DNA of 64,000 bases, taken from the NCBI RefSeq assembly GCF_001913155.1, contig NZ_CP018760.1, positions 1,922,001-1,986,000 of the forward strand, read 5' to 3'. A program made the position numbers and the translations under genes. Shown here in pieces: positions 27,945-42,900 of the stretch. Position 1 is the stretch's first letter. The number at the start of each line of letters is the position of its first letter. Under the pieces are notes generated by a model that made no database searches, had not been told where the DNA came from, and worked only from the letters and a program-made list of their open reading frames with translations. Source of the DNA: Maribacter hydrothermalis. GTDB lineage: Bacteria > Bacteroidota > Bacteroidia > Flavobacteriales > Flavobacteriaceae.

Positions 27945-30900
27945 ATGAATGAATTTCTTCAAAAGCATAGCATGACCAAACTGATTACTTTTTTAGACTT
28001 TACCAAATACACTTCTCTTATGGGAAAACATTACGCTAAATGTTTATTGTTTATTTTATTCATTGTGCTAAGTTCTCAATCTGCTTTTTCGCAGGTTAAG
28101 GAACCATTCCAAGTACGTTACGAGGCCGATATTCGAGGAGAACTAACGTTTATAGCAAACAATATTGTAAACAGAAGAATTCCTGAAAGCACGCGTAGTC
28201 AATGGGTATATAGAAATGGTAGATGGAGAATAGAAACCGTTACAATCCCTGGTGTATCGCCCAATGAACCTTTAAACGATACGGGTAATTCATCTGATTA
28301 CAATGACAATTACGACATGCAGTACATTGATGTCGATAATGATAATACAACTTTTAGTTCAAGTAGCGCAAGTTTAAATATTCCAGATATTGATTGTGCC
28401 TTGGTTAGGTATGCTGGGTTATATTGGTCAGCGGTATATGTAAATTCTAATAGGAGTAATATTGATGACATTAAGTTTAGAACACCCGGCGGTGCTTATC
28501 AAGATATTACAGCAGATGAAATTATTTTTGACGGTAATGGAGATGCGGATTTCGGATATTATAGTCCATATGCCGCCTATAAAGATGTAACCTCAATTGT
28601 AACGGGTATGGCTAATCCAAATGGAGAATACTTCGTAGCCAATGTTAGAGCAAGTACAGGAAGCAGTGTTTCTGGAGGTATTTCAGGTGGATGGAAAATG
28701 GTGGTTGTATATGAAAATCCAAATTTACCTGGAGATAAGTTTATAACCACTTTTGATGGTTATGCTGGTATTGCATCAGGTCGAAGTGTTGATATTCCTA
28801 TTAATGGATTTACGACACTACCAGCACCTTTTCCAGTTTATGCCAACATGGGGGTAGCGGCTTTAGAAGGAGATAACAGAATTGGTGGAGACGGTTTACA
28901 AATTAATGCCAACGGCACATTTTACACATTATCTAACGGGCAAAATCCGGCAAATAATTTCTTCAATTCTAGTATTACCATAAATGATGCACAGTTTACC
29001 AATAGAAACCCTAATAGCATTAACACCTTAGGTTGGGATGTGGATTTTTTTGAAATACCAAATGGGGGAGTTAATAATACAATTATTCCAAATGGCGCAA
29101 CAAGTGCAGTATTAAGAGCGAGTTCGTCTCAAGACAAATATGATATCTTTTTTACGTCTTTCGATGTTGATATAATTGCACCTAATATCGTTTTGGAAAA
29201 AAGAGTTCAAACCCCAGGTGGTGTAGATATTACAGGACAAGGGGTTAATTTGGGCCAAACATTAGATTATGTACTTACATTTGAAAACATAGGTAATGAT
29301 GATGGTGTAAACTATACCATTAGAGATGTGTTACCTGTAAATGTCTCTCCACCGGATGGACGAAGTTTTTTCAATGCATCAGATTTTTCATTACCAAACG
29401 GAGTAACCTATGTGTATGACCCTTTATCTAGGGAAATAGTATTTTCAATTCCTGACAGTTACGTTGAGGATGAAGATTCGGAATATTCCATTCGTTTTCG
29501 AGTTCAGGTAGCCGAAAACTGTTTTGATTTTATAAATGCTTGTTCAGACTTAATTGAAAATATAGCATATGGAACGTATAGAGGTGTAAATAATTCAGCT
29601 CAGGTTACCGACGACCCAAGTGTTACGGATTTTAACTCTTGTGGCTTTATAGTACCCGGCGCAACAAACTTTTTATTAGATGACCTTTCTAATTGTACTT
29701 TTGAAAGAACAATAGAGCTTTGTGGAACAAGTGCTATTTTAAATGCAGGCGATGGTTTTGATTCTTATGTTTGGTATCGCGATACAAATTTAAATGGTCA
29801 AATTGATGCTACCGACGTTGAGTTAAATGATGGCGATCCAGATAATGATCCTAGTTCACTTGTTGTAACTGGTGTAGGTACTTATATAGTTGATAAAATA
29901 ATTGCAGACCCTTGTAAAGGTTTTCAAGAAATTATTACCGTAACGCCATTTGGTTCTGGGAATTTACCTAACCCTGTTACAGAATACTTTAATGAGGTAA
30001 ATAATGACAATGATTCTTCAAATGACATTGCGGGTGAAATAGTTTTTTGTAGTATCGATAATTCATTCATACCAAAAATATTTTTATGTGGTATAAACGA
30101 TATAAAGCCTTTAGCTGTAAATATTGTTGATGCTCAAAACGTAACATGGGAACGTTTAGATGAAGGCAGTTGTACACCAGTTGGTGAAGATTGTGCCAAT
30201 AAAGCACTTACCTGTACTTGGAATCAAGTGGGAAATGGTAGCAACTATTTATTAAATGCACCTGGTGAATATAGACTTTCTGTTGTTTATCAAAACGGTT
30301 GTACCAGTCGCTTTTACTTTAAAGGTTTTCAAAACATTGTTAATTTCGACCCACCTATAACCCGCGATATTGTTTGTAATACCGATGGTAATATTACAAT
30401 TCCTATTGGTAATGGGTACGCATTTCAATTGGTAGATAATGATACTGATTCTATCTTAATTCCATTTAGCGCAAATAACGGACCTAGTTTTGATTTTGCT
30501 TCAGGAGAAAATGGTTCTTATAGAGTAGAATACACACCTGTTGATACCAATGGCGACCCTATCGCATATGCCTGTGTATATTCTACTGATGTAATAGGTA
30601 TCCGCGAACGTAATGTAACCTATGATGTTAATGTAACTCCAGAAACTTGTTTCAATTTAGGTTCAATAAACCTACAAATTGGTGATGCAGATGCACCATA
30701 TGAATATGAGATAAGAAGTGATGATGGTACAAATGGCGGACAAGGAACTTTAATTGATAGCGAAAGTGCACAAATAGATAACAACTTTACATTTACTGGT
30801 TTAAGTGCCGGCGATTATATAGCCATAATTAGATCAGGTGATGGTTGCTCTTACAGTGAGAATGTTACTATTATTGATGAAAATGATTTAACCCTTAATG

Positions 30901-33900
30901 CACGGGTGTCTCAACATATCACATGTAGAGAAGGTAATATTTTAATGGATTCTGATGGGGGTAATACTCCACATAGGTATGCAATTTGGTCGTATGTTGA
31001 TGACGGAGGTAATACGGTTACTTCTTACCCAACTTATGCAGATATACCGGCCACAGATTTTCAGACCAGTCAAATATTTGATATTTTAAATCCAGGAGAT
31101 TATACTTTCGTAGTTTTAGATAGAAATGGGTGTTACTCAGAATCAAATATTGTAACTATTGAATTTCAACCCGCAGCTGAATTTAATGCCACCACGGTTA
31201 ATGACGTAAATTGCTTTGGTGACTCCAGTGGTAGTATTCAGTTTAATTTAGTTGACAATAATGGTTATCAGTTAACTTTTTCTCTTTTCGATTCAATTGA
31301 CCAACCTTTGGGAGAAAACGGTTCTGGTAATTTTCCAAACCTACCTTCAGGTGATTATAGAGTTATAATTAATCAAAGAAAAGGTAGTGCTTCATGTGAT
31401 TATGAGGAATTTTATACAATTTCTTCACCTGCAACGGCGATAAGTGGTGATGCTGTTTTAATACAAGATTATACTTGTTTGCAAGATGGTATTATTGAAG
31501 CCCAAAACGTAATGGGAGGCATTGCACCTTATGAATATAGTATTGATGGGGTTAACTTTACACCAGATTCAATACCAAATGCACACCGCTTTGAAAACTT
31601 GGTAGATGGTAACTATAATATTACTATAAGAGATGGTAATGGTTGTATTTTTAGAACTAACTTAATTCTATTAGATAGGCCGGTACCTCCTACAGGCTTA
31701 AATATAGTTGAATCTCAAATTAGTTGTCCAAGTCAAACAGCTAGTTTAACAGTGAACGCCTTAAATGGTAGGGCACCATTTACGTATTCAATTATAGCGC
31801 CTTCAACTATAAATCCAACAAGTACTTCTGGTAACGAGGCTACTTTTAGTAGTCTTGCCCCAAATACGTATACAATCAGAGTAACAGATGTAGATGGGTG
31901 TTTTTATGACGAAAACTATACTATTAATGCTATTAATCCTATATCAATTAGTGGCACTACAGTACAACCAATTAGCTGTTTCGGCGCAGCAGATGGAAGT
32001 ATTCGCTTTAATGTAAACTTCCAAGCTGGACAAAATTTCACATATACTGTTACAGGCCCAACAGGTGTTATTACAACAGGCGGAACACAAGCAGTAATTA
32101 ATAATCTTACGGGGTTAGTTGCTGGCGATTATACTTTAGATATTCGTGATACGGACACAAATTGTACGTATACAGAAACACATACCTTAGAAGGACCAAC
32201 TTCCGCTTTAACAATTTCTAATTTAACAGAAACTCAACCAAGCTGTTTAACTGATGGTAGTGTAAATATTAGTGCAACAGGTGGGTGGGGATCATATGTT
32301 TACACATTAAATAACCCAGACACCTCTACGTTTGGAAACAATACAACAGGTGCATTTAGTGGGTTAACACAAACAGGTACCTATAATGGAACAATAACCG
32401 ATGCTAATAATTGTAGCATACCTTTTACATTTAATTTAGACCCTGCTACTGCACCTGTGTTAGCAATTACACCTAATGATAATTGTTTTGACGATGCTGT
32501 TTTATTAACCCTAACTGCCAATGTAACATCTGGTGGTGATGGTAACTTTGAGTATAGTTTAAATGGAGGTCCATTTAGTACAACAAATGTTTTTTCTGGA
32601 TTATCTGCGGGTACTTATACAATAAATGTAAGGGATGGTAAAGATTGTACAGTATCTGAAAGCATAACTATTGCTCCAGAATTGTCCGTTAGCGCAAGTG
32701 CAAGTAATATTACAGCATGTAGTACAGATACAGATATAGATATTGTTGGTGCAGGTGGTGATGGTAACTATGTTTATGCTGTTGTTGCTAATGGAGTTAC
32801 ACCAAATGCTGGTAATTTTGCAGCATCTACCACAGTTTCTGTAACAGGAACTGGTGATTATGATGTATATGTTAGAGATAATGGCGGTAATACTGATTTC
32901 TGTGAATCGGTATTCGATATTACAATAGATCAAGATGCCCCGTTAGCAATTTCTATTTCTAATACACCAATACTTTGTAGTGGCGAAAATCAAGCAACTA
33001 TAACAATAACGGCGACAGGTGGCGAAGCCCCTTATACCTATAGTATTGATAACGGTGCAAATTATCAAACAAGTAATTCATTTAATAACATTGGTACGGG
33101 ATTATATAATATTCGAGTTAGAGATGTAAACCTTTGCGACATTACAGAAAATTACACGATTTCAGAACCTCTTAACTTATCTGCATCTGCCGCCGTTGCA
33201 GCCCTTGTAGAATGTAACCCAACAGTAGGCGCGGAAGTACGAATTACAAATGCACAAGGAGGAAATGCACCGTATACCTATAGTTTTGATGGTGGTAGCA
33301 CATATGTTTCTAGTCCTATAGGATATTTATTGCCGGGTGACCATACTGTTTATATTCAAGATGCGAATAACTGTTCATTTTCTATGAATGTTACTGTACA
33401 GCCTTCACCAACGCCACCGACATTGTCTGCAACAGTAGATTATTTGTGTAATGGAGAAGGTACTATTACTATTACCCCAAATAGTACTGATTTTGATTAT
33501 TTGTACAGTATAAATTCAACCCCCAATAGTCCAAATACCTCAAATATATTTAATAATGTTGCAGTAGGCACACATACGATCGATGTTGATTATGTTAGTA
33601 ATACACCACCTTCTCAAAGTACGTTGTTACAAGAAAGTTTCGGCTCAGGTGCTAATACCAGTATAACCCAAATTGACCCAGCTTACTGCTATGAACCACA
33701 AGATGGTAGTGCCAGTTTATGTGGTTTTGGGACTAATACACGTCTTCAAGATGGGGAGTACTCAGTTACTAGCGTAATTTCAAACCCTTACAGTTCATGG
33801 TTAAGCCCTAATGATCATACAGGTAATGCCAATGGTAGATTCTTGGCTATTAATGTAGGTGGCGCCGCAGGAGTTGGAGGAATAGTTTATGCCAAACGTG

Positions 33901-36900
33901 GTGTAGAGATAATACCGAATAGAGATATTACAATTTCATTATATGCATTTAACTTATTACGTTCAGGATCATCTGGCGGAGACCCTACTATAGAAATTCA
34001 ACTAGTAGATGCTGGCGGAAACGTTATCGCAAGTACAGCAACGGGGAATATTCCAAAAAATAATGGCGCAAATGATTGGTATAATTACAATGTAACTTTA
34101 GATCCTGGAGCAAATACTAATTTAGATATTGTTATAAGAACTAATTCTGCGGTTATCAATGGTAATGATATTGCAATTGATGATATTATAGCTACTCAAA
34201 CACCAGAACAATGTGCTGGTACTGTAAGTATTGATGTAATAGTTGAAGATGGATATGCGTTCGAAGCATCTATTTTAACATATGATGATGTAGATTGTAA
34301 TTCAGACAACTCTGGTTCAATAACTTTTGAGGTAGATAATTTTGGAGCAAGCGGATTTGAATATAGCTTGGATAATTTTGCTAGTGTACTTGGCAGCACA
34401 ACAGTTTCTCCACAAACCATATCAGGATTAACAGCTGGTAATTACACCATTTATGTAAGAGATATAGACAACCCAATTCCTGGTTGTTCTGTAACACTTA
34501 CCCAAACAATAACTGAACCAACTGCAGTAGTTGCGAGTGCATCGCTTACACAAGAATATACTTGTAATAATAGTGGTGCAGAAATTACGGCTGGTGCAAC
34601 TGGTGGAACACCGGGATATGAATATCAATTAGAAGATACTGTTGGTGGAATTATAACAGCATACCAAACTAGTACTGTTTTTAACGGGTTATTGGCAGGC
34701 ACATATAATATTCGTGCAATGGATGCCAATGGTTGTTCAGATTTGATAGATACACCTATTGTAGTTACTGCACCGTTAACTCCAGTATTTACGCTTCAGG
34801 AAACGGTTTGTTATAGCGGTAGTAATGATGCAACCATTATAGTTGATGTTACAGCAGGAAATGGGGATTATCAGTTTAGAATCAATGGAGGTACTTACGT
34901 AACTCCAACACCCACAAATGCTACATCATATACATTTACAGGACTTTCTAGTGGAACTTATACCATTGAGGTTACGGACGCTTATGGGTGTGATGCTGCA
35001 TCACAAACAATTACCATAGAACAATTAGTAACGGTTACCGCAACAGCGAATTCAATTACAGCATGCGGCACAGATACTGATATTGATATCGTTGCAGCCG
35101 GTGGTGATGGCAATTATGTTTATGCAGTTGTAGCTAATGGAGCAACACCATTAGCTGGTGATTATGCTACAACAAATCCTGTAACGGTAACAGGTGCTGG
35201 AGACTATGATGTTTATGTTTTAGACAAGAATGGTGGCGCGGACGCATGCCCTGCTATGTATGACTTAAACATTGTTCAAGATGCAGCTGTCACTGTAGTA
35301 CCAACGGTAGTTGATGTTACATGTTTTGGAGGTTCTAATGGAAGTATTTCATTAGCTGCAAGTGGCGGTGAAGCTCCTTATACGTATAGTATTAATGGAG
35401 GTACAAGCTTTGGTTCTGTAAGTATATTTAATAATCTTACAGCTGGCTCTTACGATGTTAGAGTAAGAGATATAAATAATTGTGAAACATCAATTTCAGT
35501 ACCGGTAAATGAATTACCAGAATTGGTAGCTGAGAGTGTTCAAACAGAAAATTATACCTGTAACCAGTTAGGAGAAATTACAGTGGGAGGTGTAACACCA
35601 ACAACAGGAGGTTCTGGTTCATATCAATATAGCTTAAATGGTGGAGCTTGGACAGCAGCTACACCTGGAGGAACTATTTTTAGTAGCTTAATTGATGGAA
35701 CATATACTGTTCAAGTAAGAGATGCCAATAATATTGGGTGTACTATTAGTTTACCAAACATCATAATAAACGATCTTCCAATTGAACCATCGTTAAGCAG
35801 TGGTATTGTATATAATTGCGATGGAACGGGAAATATAACGATATTACCTAATGACCCATCATTCACTTATAGTATTGATGGAAACACACCACAGCCAAGT
35901 AATGTATTTGCTAGTGCTGCAATAGGTACGCATACAATTACAGTAAATTATGGTAGTGAATGTACTACAGATATTATTGTTGAGGTAGAAAATGGTAATG
36001 CGTTCGAGGCTTCTATAGTAACCTATGAAGATTTAAATTGTAATGCAGATAATTCTGGTTCAATCACTTTTGAAGTAGATAATTTTGGTTCTGGTAGCTA
36101 TGAATATAGCTACGATAGTGGATTTTCAACTATTGCAGGCAGCGATACTGCTGCAACTCATACAATTTCAGGATTATCGGCCAACAATTATACTATTTAT
36201 GTAAGAGCGGTAGGCAGTACCGATCCTAGTTGTATTGTAATGCTGACCCAAACAATAAATGAACCTGCTGTAATATCTGTTAGTAATATAGAAACTCAAC
36301 CTACATGCGTTGATGATGGTTATGTTACAATTTCTGCTACCGGCGGTACAGGAGCGTATTCTTATGTAATAGAACTACCGGACAGTTCAACTACAGCAAC
36401 TCAAAACACAGGGATATTTACTGGTCTTGATCAATTAGGCTTACATACTATTACTGTAACAGATGCAAATGGTTGTACTTTAACAGATACATTTACTTTG
36501 GTAGCACCTACTACACCTGTTGCAAGTATATTGCCAAGTTCAGATGTATGTTTTAATTCTTCAGTTTCGGGTTCTGCTACAATTGTAGTAGGAGCAACTG
36601 GTGGTTTATCGCCGTTTATGTATAGAATGAATACAGGTGCTTTTAGAGCGTCGAACACATTTACGAATCTTACACCTGGTAATTACACTTTTGAGATTAG
36701 AGATGCCAATGGTTGTACTGATTCTGTAAATTATAGAATAGAACCACAGTTAACGACAAACCTTGCCTTAACCAAAGATTTAGATTGTTCAGTATCACCA
36801 GATGCAACAATGAATTTACTAGTAAATGGAGGATATCCTGCATATTCGTATGAATTGGAAGTAAACGGTGGCGGCTACGCTGCTTTTGCAGGAACATTCC

Positions 36901-39900
36901 CTTATGCAACTTCAATACCTGGAACATATAGATTTAGAGTAACGGATAGCGAGGGATGTATTGCTGTTTCAAATACAGTTACAGTAACAGCAACTGTTAA
37001 CCCTGTTGCTACCGAAACGGTTACCGCACCTACTTGTAATGGTGATTCGAACGGCATAATAGAAATTAATATTGACCCTAATTTTGGCTCTTCGCCATAC
37101 AGAATTAGTTTTGAAGGAAGTGCTTTTACAAATCAAAGAGTTTACTCAGGTTTAACAGCAGGGACATATACATATACCGTTAGAGACTCTAAACAATGTA
37201 CCTATACTCAGACAGTTACTATTACGGATCCTGTATTATTTGATGCAAATGTTGTTGCCACAGATGTAAGTTGTAGTGGAACTGGTGATGTACCAGGAAA
37301 AATTGACATTACTATTACAAGTGGTGGTGTGCCTAATTTTACATACACCCTTTATGATAACCTAAATAACGTGGTGGTAACGACAGGGCCAAACCCTATT
37401 GTTAATACTTCAGCTACAACTGCCACTTTCGACGGTTTACCATTTGGAGATTATTATGTTCGTGTTTTAGATGCCAATGGTTGTGAATATTATGAAAACC
37501 CAGTTCGGGTTCTTTCTAATCCTTATGTAGCTGTTGATGCTTTAATACCAGCGGTTAGCTGTGTAACTGGTGCTACAGTTGAACTTTTAGCAAGTGGTGG
37601 TTCTGGAAATTATGATTTTACGATTTATGGAATTGGGACTACTCCAGATATTGAGGTTGCAGGTCCTGGCATAGACGAAGAAACGGCTACGTATAATGGA
37701 CTTAACCCTGGACAATCGTATGTGTTTCAGGTAATTGATGCTACAACTAATTGTTCTAGTTATGTTGAAGTCGATATTCCTAATTTATCAACTATTGATG
37801 TAGTTGCAGACCCATCAGTTACAGATGTAGCATGTTACGGAGACACGAATGGCGCTATTGCTTTTCAGTTCGAACTATATAATAGTGGTGTAACTTCTAT
37901 TAATTATGAGATTAGAGAAAGATTGACCAATGTGTCTTTAGGTGCGGCATACTCAGGTACTGCTACAGGTCCAGTTGGTCCAGGCCCAACAGTATTAGAG
38001 ACTGTTTCAAATATTCCTCCAGGAGATTATGTATTATTCTTTCAAGAAGCAACTACTCCAGAATGTACAAATACATATGACTTTAGAATACTAGAGCCTA
38101 ACCCAGTTACCTTAAATTTAGCTGATCAAAATAATGGATATTGTTCAGAAGATGCTAACGTAACCGTAATTGCAGGTGGAGGAAACGGATCGTTTACCTA
38201 TGCATTTGTTGAAGATGGTGTAGCCCCTGTTGCGGGTGATTATAACACAAGTAATTATAAAGAATTAGACCCTACTGTAAATACGGATTGGGATGTATAT
38301 GTTTTGGATGGTAATGGTTGTTCAACAACACTACCTTTAGATATTACTATTTCAGATGATGCTTCACCAGTTATTTCTGGTGTAGTCATAAATCAATGTA
38401 CTGCGGATGAAGGAGATTTTATTATAGAAATAACCTTAGATGGAGAAGGTACGCGCCCATATACGCTAAGCGTAAATGGTGGTTCTTATGACTCGTCTAC
38501 GTTAACTACTGCAGGAACTACCCACCAATTTGGAGGATTAAGTTCTGGAAATTATACAATAGAAGTTCGTGATTTTAATGGGTGTGGTAATTTAGAAACA
38601 GTTGAAGTTTATACTCCAACATCTATTACAGCTGAGGTTACAACGCAACCTTCTTGTGCCGAGGGTGATGGTGAAATTCTAATAACGGCATATGGAGGAT
38701 CTCTTTCTTATGAATATGAATTATTTAATTCAGGAGGGGTTAGTGTTAATGGCGCTCCACAATTATCACCAATATTTACAGGGTTAGATTCTGGAACTTA
38801 TACTGCATTTGTCTACGATACACTTTTGGGTGGATGTAATGCACAAGTAGATGTAGAATTAGAATTGGCAACTCCGGTTCTTTTTACAACAGATGTAACA
38901 GATGTTACTTGTTCTGGCGCTCTTGATGGTAGAATTGAAGCAAGGTTAGATGCTTCTATGGATAATCCTCCTTATGTATATCAATTATTCTTAAGAACAG
39001 GAATGGTCCCTCAGGGGATTCCTCAAACATCAGGTATTTTTATTAATCTAAGAGCTGAAGACTATGTGGTAAGAGCAACTTCTGCACGTGGTTGTTCATT
39101 GGATGTTGATACTACGGTTGGCACGCCTTTACCAATAGCAAATGTTAATGCCACTGTGGTAGAATTTGGATGTAGTGTTGGCAACAATCCAAACAATGCA
39201 ACGATTACGGTAGATGGTACGGCGATTACAGGCGGAAGTGGAACTTATGTAATATATGAGTTTGTAGACGGTAGTTCTACGGTAGTACAATCAGGATCAT
39301 CCAATGTATTGACTGTTTCGGATAGAACAGGAGAGACGTATACAATTAACGTTTACGATGACCAAGGCTGTTCAGGTAGTACAACGGCTACGGTACTTCC
39401 TTATGATGCGCTAACGGGAGCAACAGCTGCGGTTACCACTACAGTTACATGTGCACCTGGTGCAGACGGGGTAATTACAGTAACGGCAACATCTACGGCC
39501 GGTGATGCCACTAGATATGAATATAGTATTGATAATGGCTTAAGCTATCAAGGGTCAAATGTATTCGGCGGATTGTCAGCCGGGAACTATAATTTCTTGG
39601 TAAGACATATAGATACAAGATGTATCGTAACCGCTACTGCAAGAATAGAAGAGCCAAACACTTTTACGATAGATGTTGTAAAGACAAGTGATGTCGTATG
39701 TTTTGGTACAGCTACCGGCGAGGTAACCTTTGAACTTGTAGACGCGACATATAATACTGGTTTTGATTGGGAAATTTTCTTTACTAACGGTACTTCTGTA
39801 ACAAGTGGTTCGGAAGCTGCCAATGGCCCTACGCCAATTATTAACTTGGGTGTAGGTGAATACTATGTCTCTATATCACAAGCTAACAATCCGTTCTGTA

Positions 39901-42900
39901 CCAATGTTGAGTATTTCAATATTGCAGGTCCTGATACTGACATTAGCGGTTCTACTGTAGTAACGGATATAACCTGTGCGCCAGGAACCGATGGATCAAT
40001 TACAATTACCAATGTAGTTGGTGGTTGGGGAGGCTATACGTATTATGTAGGTGTAGGTGTTCCTACAACAACAGATTTCGTAGCAGGCGCTTCCTTTACA
40101 GGTCTTGGAGCAGGTACCTACCAAGCATGGGCACGTGACTCAGAAGGTTGTGAGAGATTAATTCAAGATACTATTGTACTTAATGTTCCAGACCCAATAG
40201 TGGCATCTCTACAAGTAAATCAGGAAAACTGTACAAACTTACAGGGAGAAATCGAAGTGACCTTACCTACAGGCGGACAAGGAAGTAACTACACGTACCA
40301 GTTAATTATGGACGGTACTAATTTCCGTGCACCACAAAACACGAGAGTATTCTCAGGATTAGGTGCTGGTGAATACGAGGTACTTATTACAGATCAATGG
40401 AGTTGTAGTTTAACTACTGCTTCAGAATTCTTATATGAACAATTAAGTGCGACTACTTCGATAGACAAAGCTATTGATTGTACAGGTACACCTGGAGGAA
40501 CAATTACAGTAAACGTAACAGGTGGTTCTGCCAACCTAGAGTTTGTAATGACACCTCCAACGGGTCCAAATGTAACCCAGACGAACAATGCAACTTTTAC
40601 AGGGCTAGTTAATAATGGTACTTATAGTTTCTTAGTAAGGGATTTAGATACTACGAATCCTGTATGTGAGATTATTGTATCGCAAGAATTAGCGCCAGCT
40701 ATTCCACCTGTATTTGCAGACACACATATAGATATTTCATGTTTTGGGGCTAATGACGGATCAATTACACTAACGCAAACTCAAAACGGAGTAAACCCAT
40801 TAACGTTTACCATAGCTCCTGTAGCAGGAACGTTTAATGCTAGTAGTAATACGTTCGAGAATTTACCTCCGAATACCTATATAGTAACTGCAACAGGAAC
40901 AAATGGTTGTAGTACGGTTTCAGGAAACATTGTTATAGATGAACCTTTACCAATAGCAAATGTTAATGCCACTGTGGTAGAATTTGGATGTAGTGTTGGC
41001 AACAATCCAAACAATGCAACGATTACGGTAGATGGTACGGCGATTACAGGTGGTAGTGGAACCTATGTAATATATGAGTTTGTAGACGGTAGTTCTACTA
41101 TAGTACAATCAGGATCATCCAATGTATTGACTGTTTCGGATAGAACAGGAGAGACGTATACAATTAACGTTTACGATGACCAAGGCTGTTCAGGTAGTAC
41201 AACGGCTACGGTACTTCCTTATGATGCGCTAACGGGAGCAACAGCTGCGGTTACCACTACAGTTACATGTGCACCTGGTGCAGACGGGGTAATTACAGTA
41301 ACGGCAACATCTACGGCCGGTGATGCCACTAGATATGAATATAGTATTGATAATGGCTTAAGCTATCAAGGGTCAAATGTATTCGGCGGATTGTCAGCCG
41401 GGAACTATAATTTCTTGGTAAGACATATAGATACAAGATGTATCGTAACCGCTACTGCAAGAATAGAAGAGCCAAACACTTTTACGATAGATGTTGTAAA
41501 GACAAGTGATGTCGTATGTTTTGGTACAGCAACCGGTGAGGTAACCTTTGAACTTGTAGACACAACATATCCGGGTGGCTTTGATTGGGAAGTATATAAT
41601 ACAAATGGCACACTAAATAATACAGGAGACGATATATTAGCCGCTTCTGGTAACGAGGTTGCCAATGGACCAACGGCTATTGTAAACCTTTTAGCTGGCA
41701 GTTATTATGTTTATATAACACAAGACAATAACCCATTCTGTACAAATACAGAAGCTTTCACTATCGCGGGTCCAGCCAGAGATATTTCTGGAACAACTGT
41801 AGTAACGGATATAACTTGTACACCAGGAACCGATGGATCAATTACAATTAACAATGTAGTTGGTGGTTGGGGAGGCTATACGTATTATGTAGGTGTAGGT
41901 GTTCCTACAACAACAGATTTCGTAGTAGGAGCTTCCTTTACAGGTCTTGGAGCAGGTACCTACCAAGCATGGGCACGTGACTCAGAAGGTTGTGAAAGAC
42001 TAATACAAGATACTATTGTACTTAATGTTCCAGACCCAATAGTGGCATCTCTACAAGTAAATCAGGAAAACTGTACAAACTTACAGGGAGAAATCGAAGT
42101 GACCTTACCTACAGGCGGACAAGGAAGTAACTACACGTACCAGTTAATAATGGACGGTACTAATTTCCGTGCACCACAAAACACGAGAGTATTCTCAGGA
42201 TTAGGTGCTGGCGAATACGAGGTACTTGTTACAGACCAATGGGGTTGTAGTTTAACTACTGCTTCAGAGTTCTTGTACGAACAAATGGATGTATCTACCA
42301 CAGTGGTAAAATCTATCGATTGTACGATAACACCAGGGGGTGAAATTACAGTCAATGTTAATGGAGGTTCAGCGAATATTGAGTTTGAAATGACCACTCC
42401 ATTAGGCAATATTGTTACTCAAAATAATGGTGTATTTACAAACTTAATAGAGGCAGGAACATACACTTTCCTTGTTACCGATTTAGATACAACAAATCCT
42501 GTTTGTACAAGAACAGTTACGCAAGTATTGGATGCTCCAGTTGACCCTGTATTATTAGATGCAACTATTGTAAATGTGAGTTGTTTTGGTGGAAACGATG
42601 GTAGTATTAGAGCTAATATTGATCCAGTTACCAGTGTTAATCCAACATATCAATATGAATTGTATGAAATTGCTAATTTGGTAACCCCAATAGCAACGCA
42701 ATCAAATCCTTTATTCACGGGATTACAAGAAGGAGATTATCAGGTTAGAGTAATTTCTAGCAGAGGTTGTGAAGGCATCAAGAATGAAACTATTACTGAG
42801 CCTACACAGTTATCTGTAACTGCGGCGGCAACAGAATTTAACTGTTCGCCAAATAATAGTGTTAATACAGCTACTATAACTGCAACTGCAGGAGTAGGTA

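Noticed and set aside
39126..42790. Direct repeats as a transposon or IS element
   Set aside because: Both copies are in frame, encode SprB repeats and lack terminal inverted repeats or a transposase; intragenic duplication explains them.
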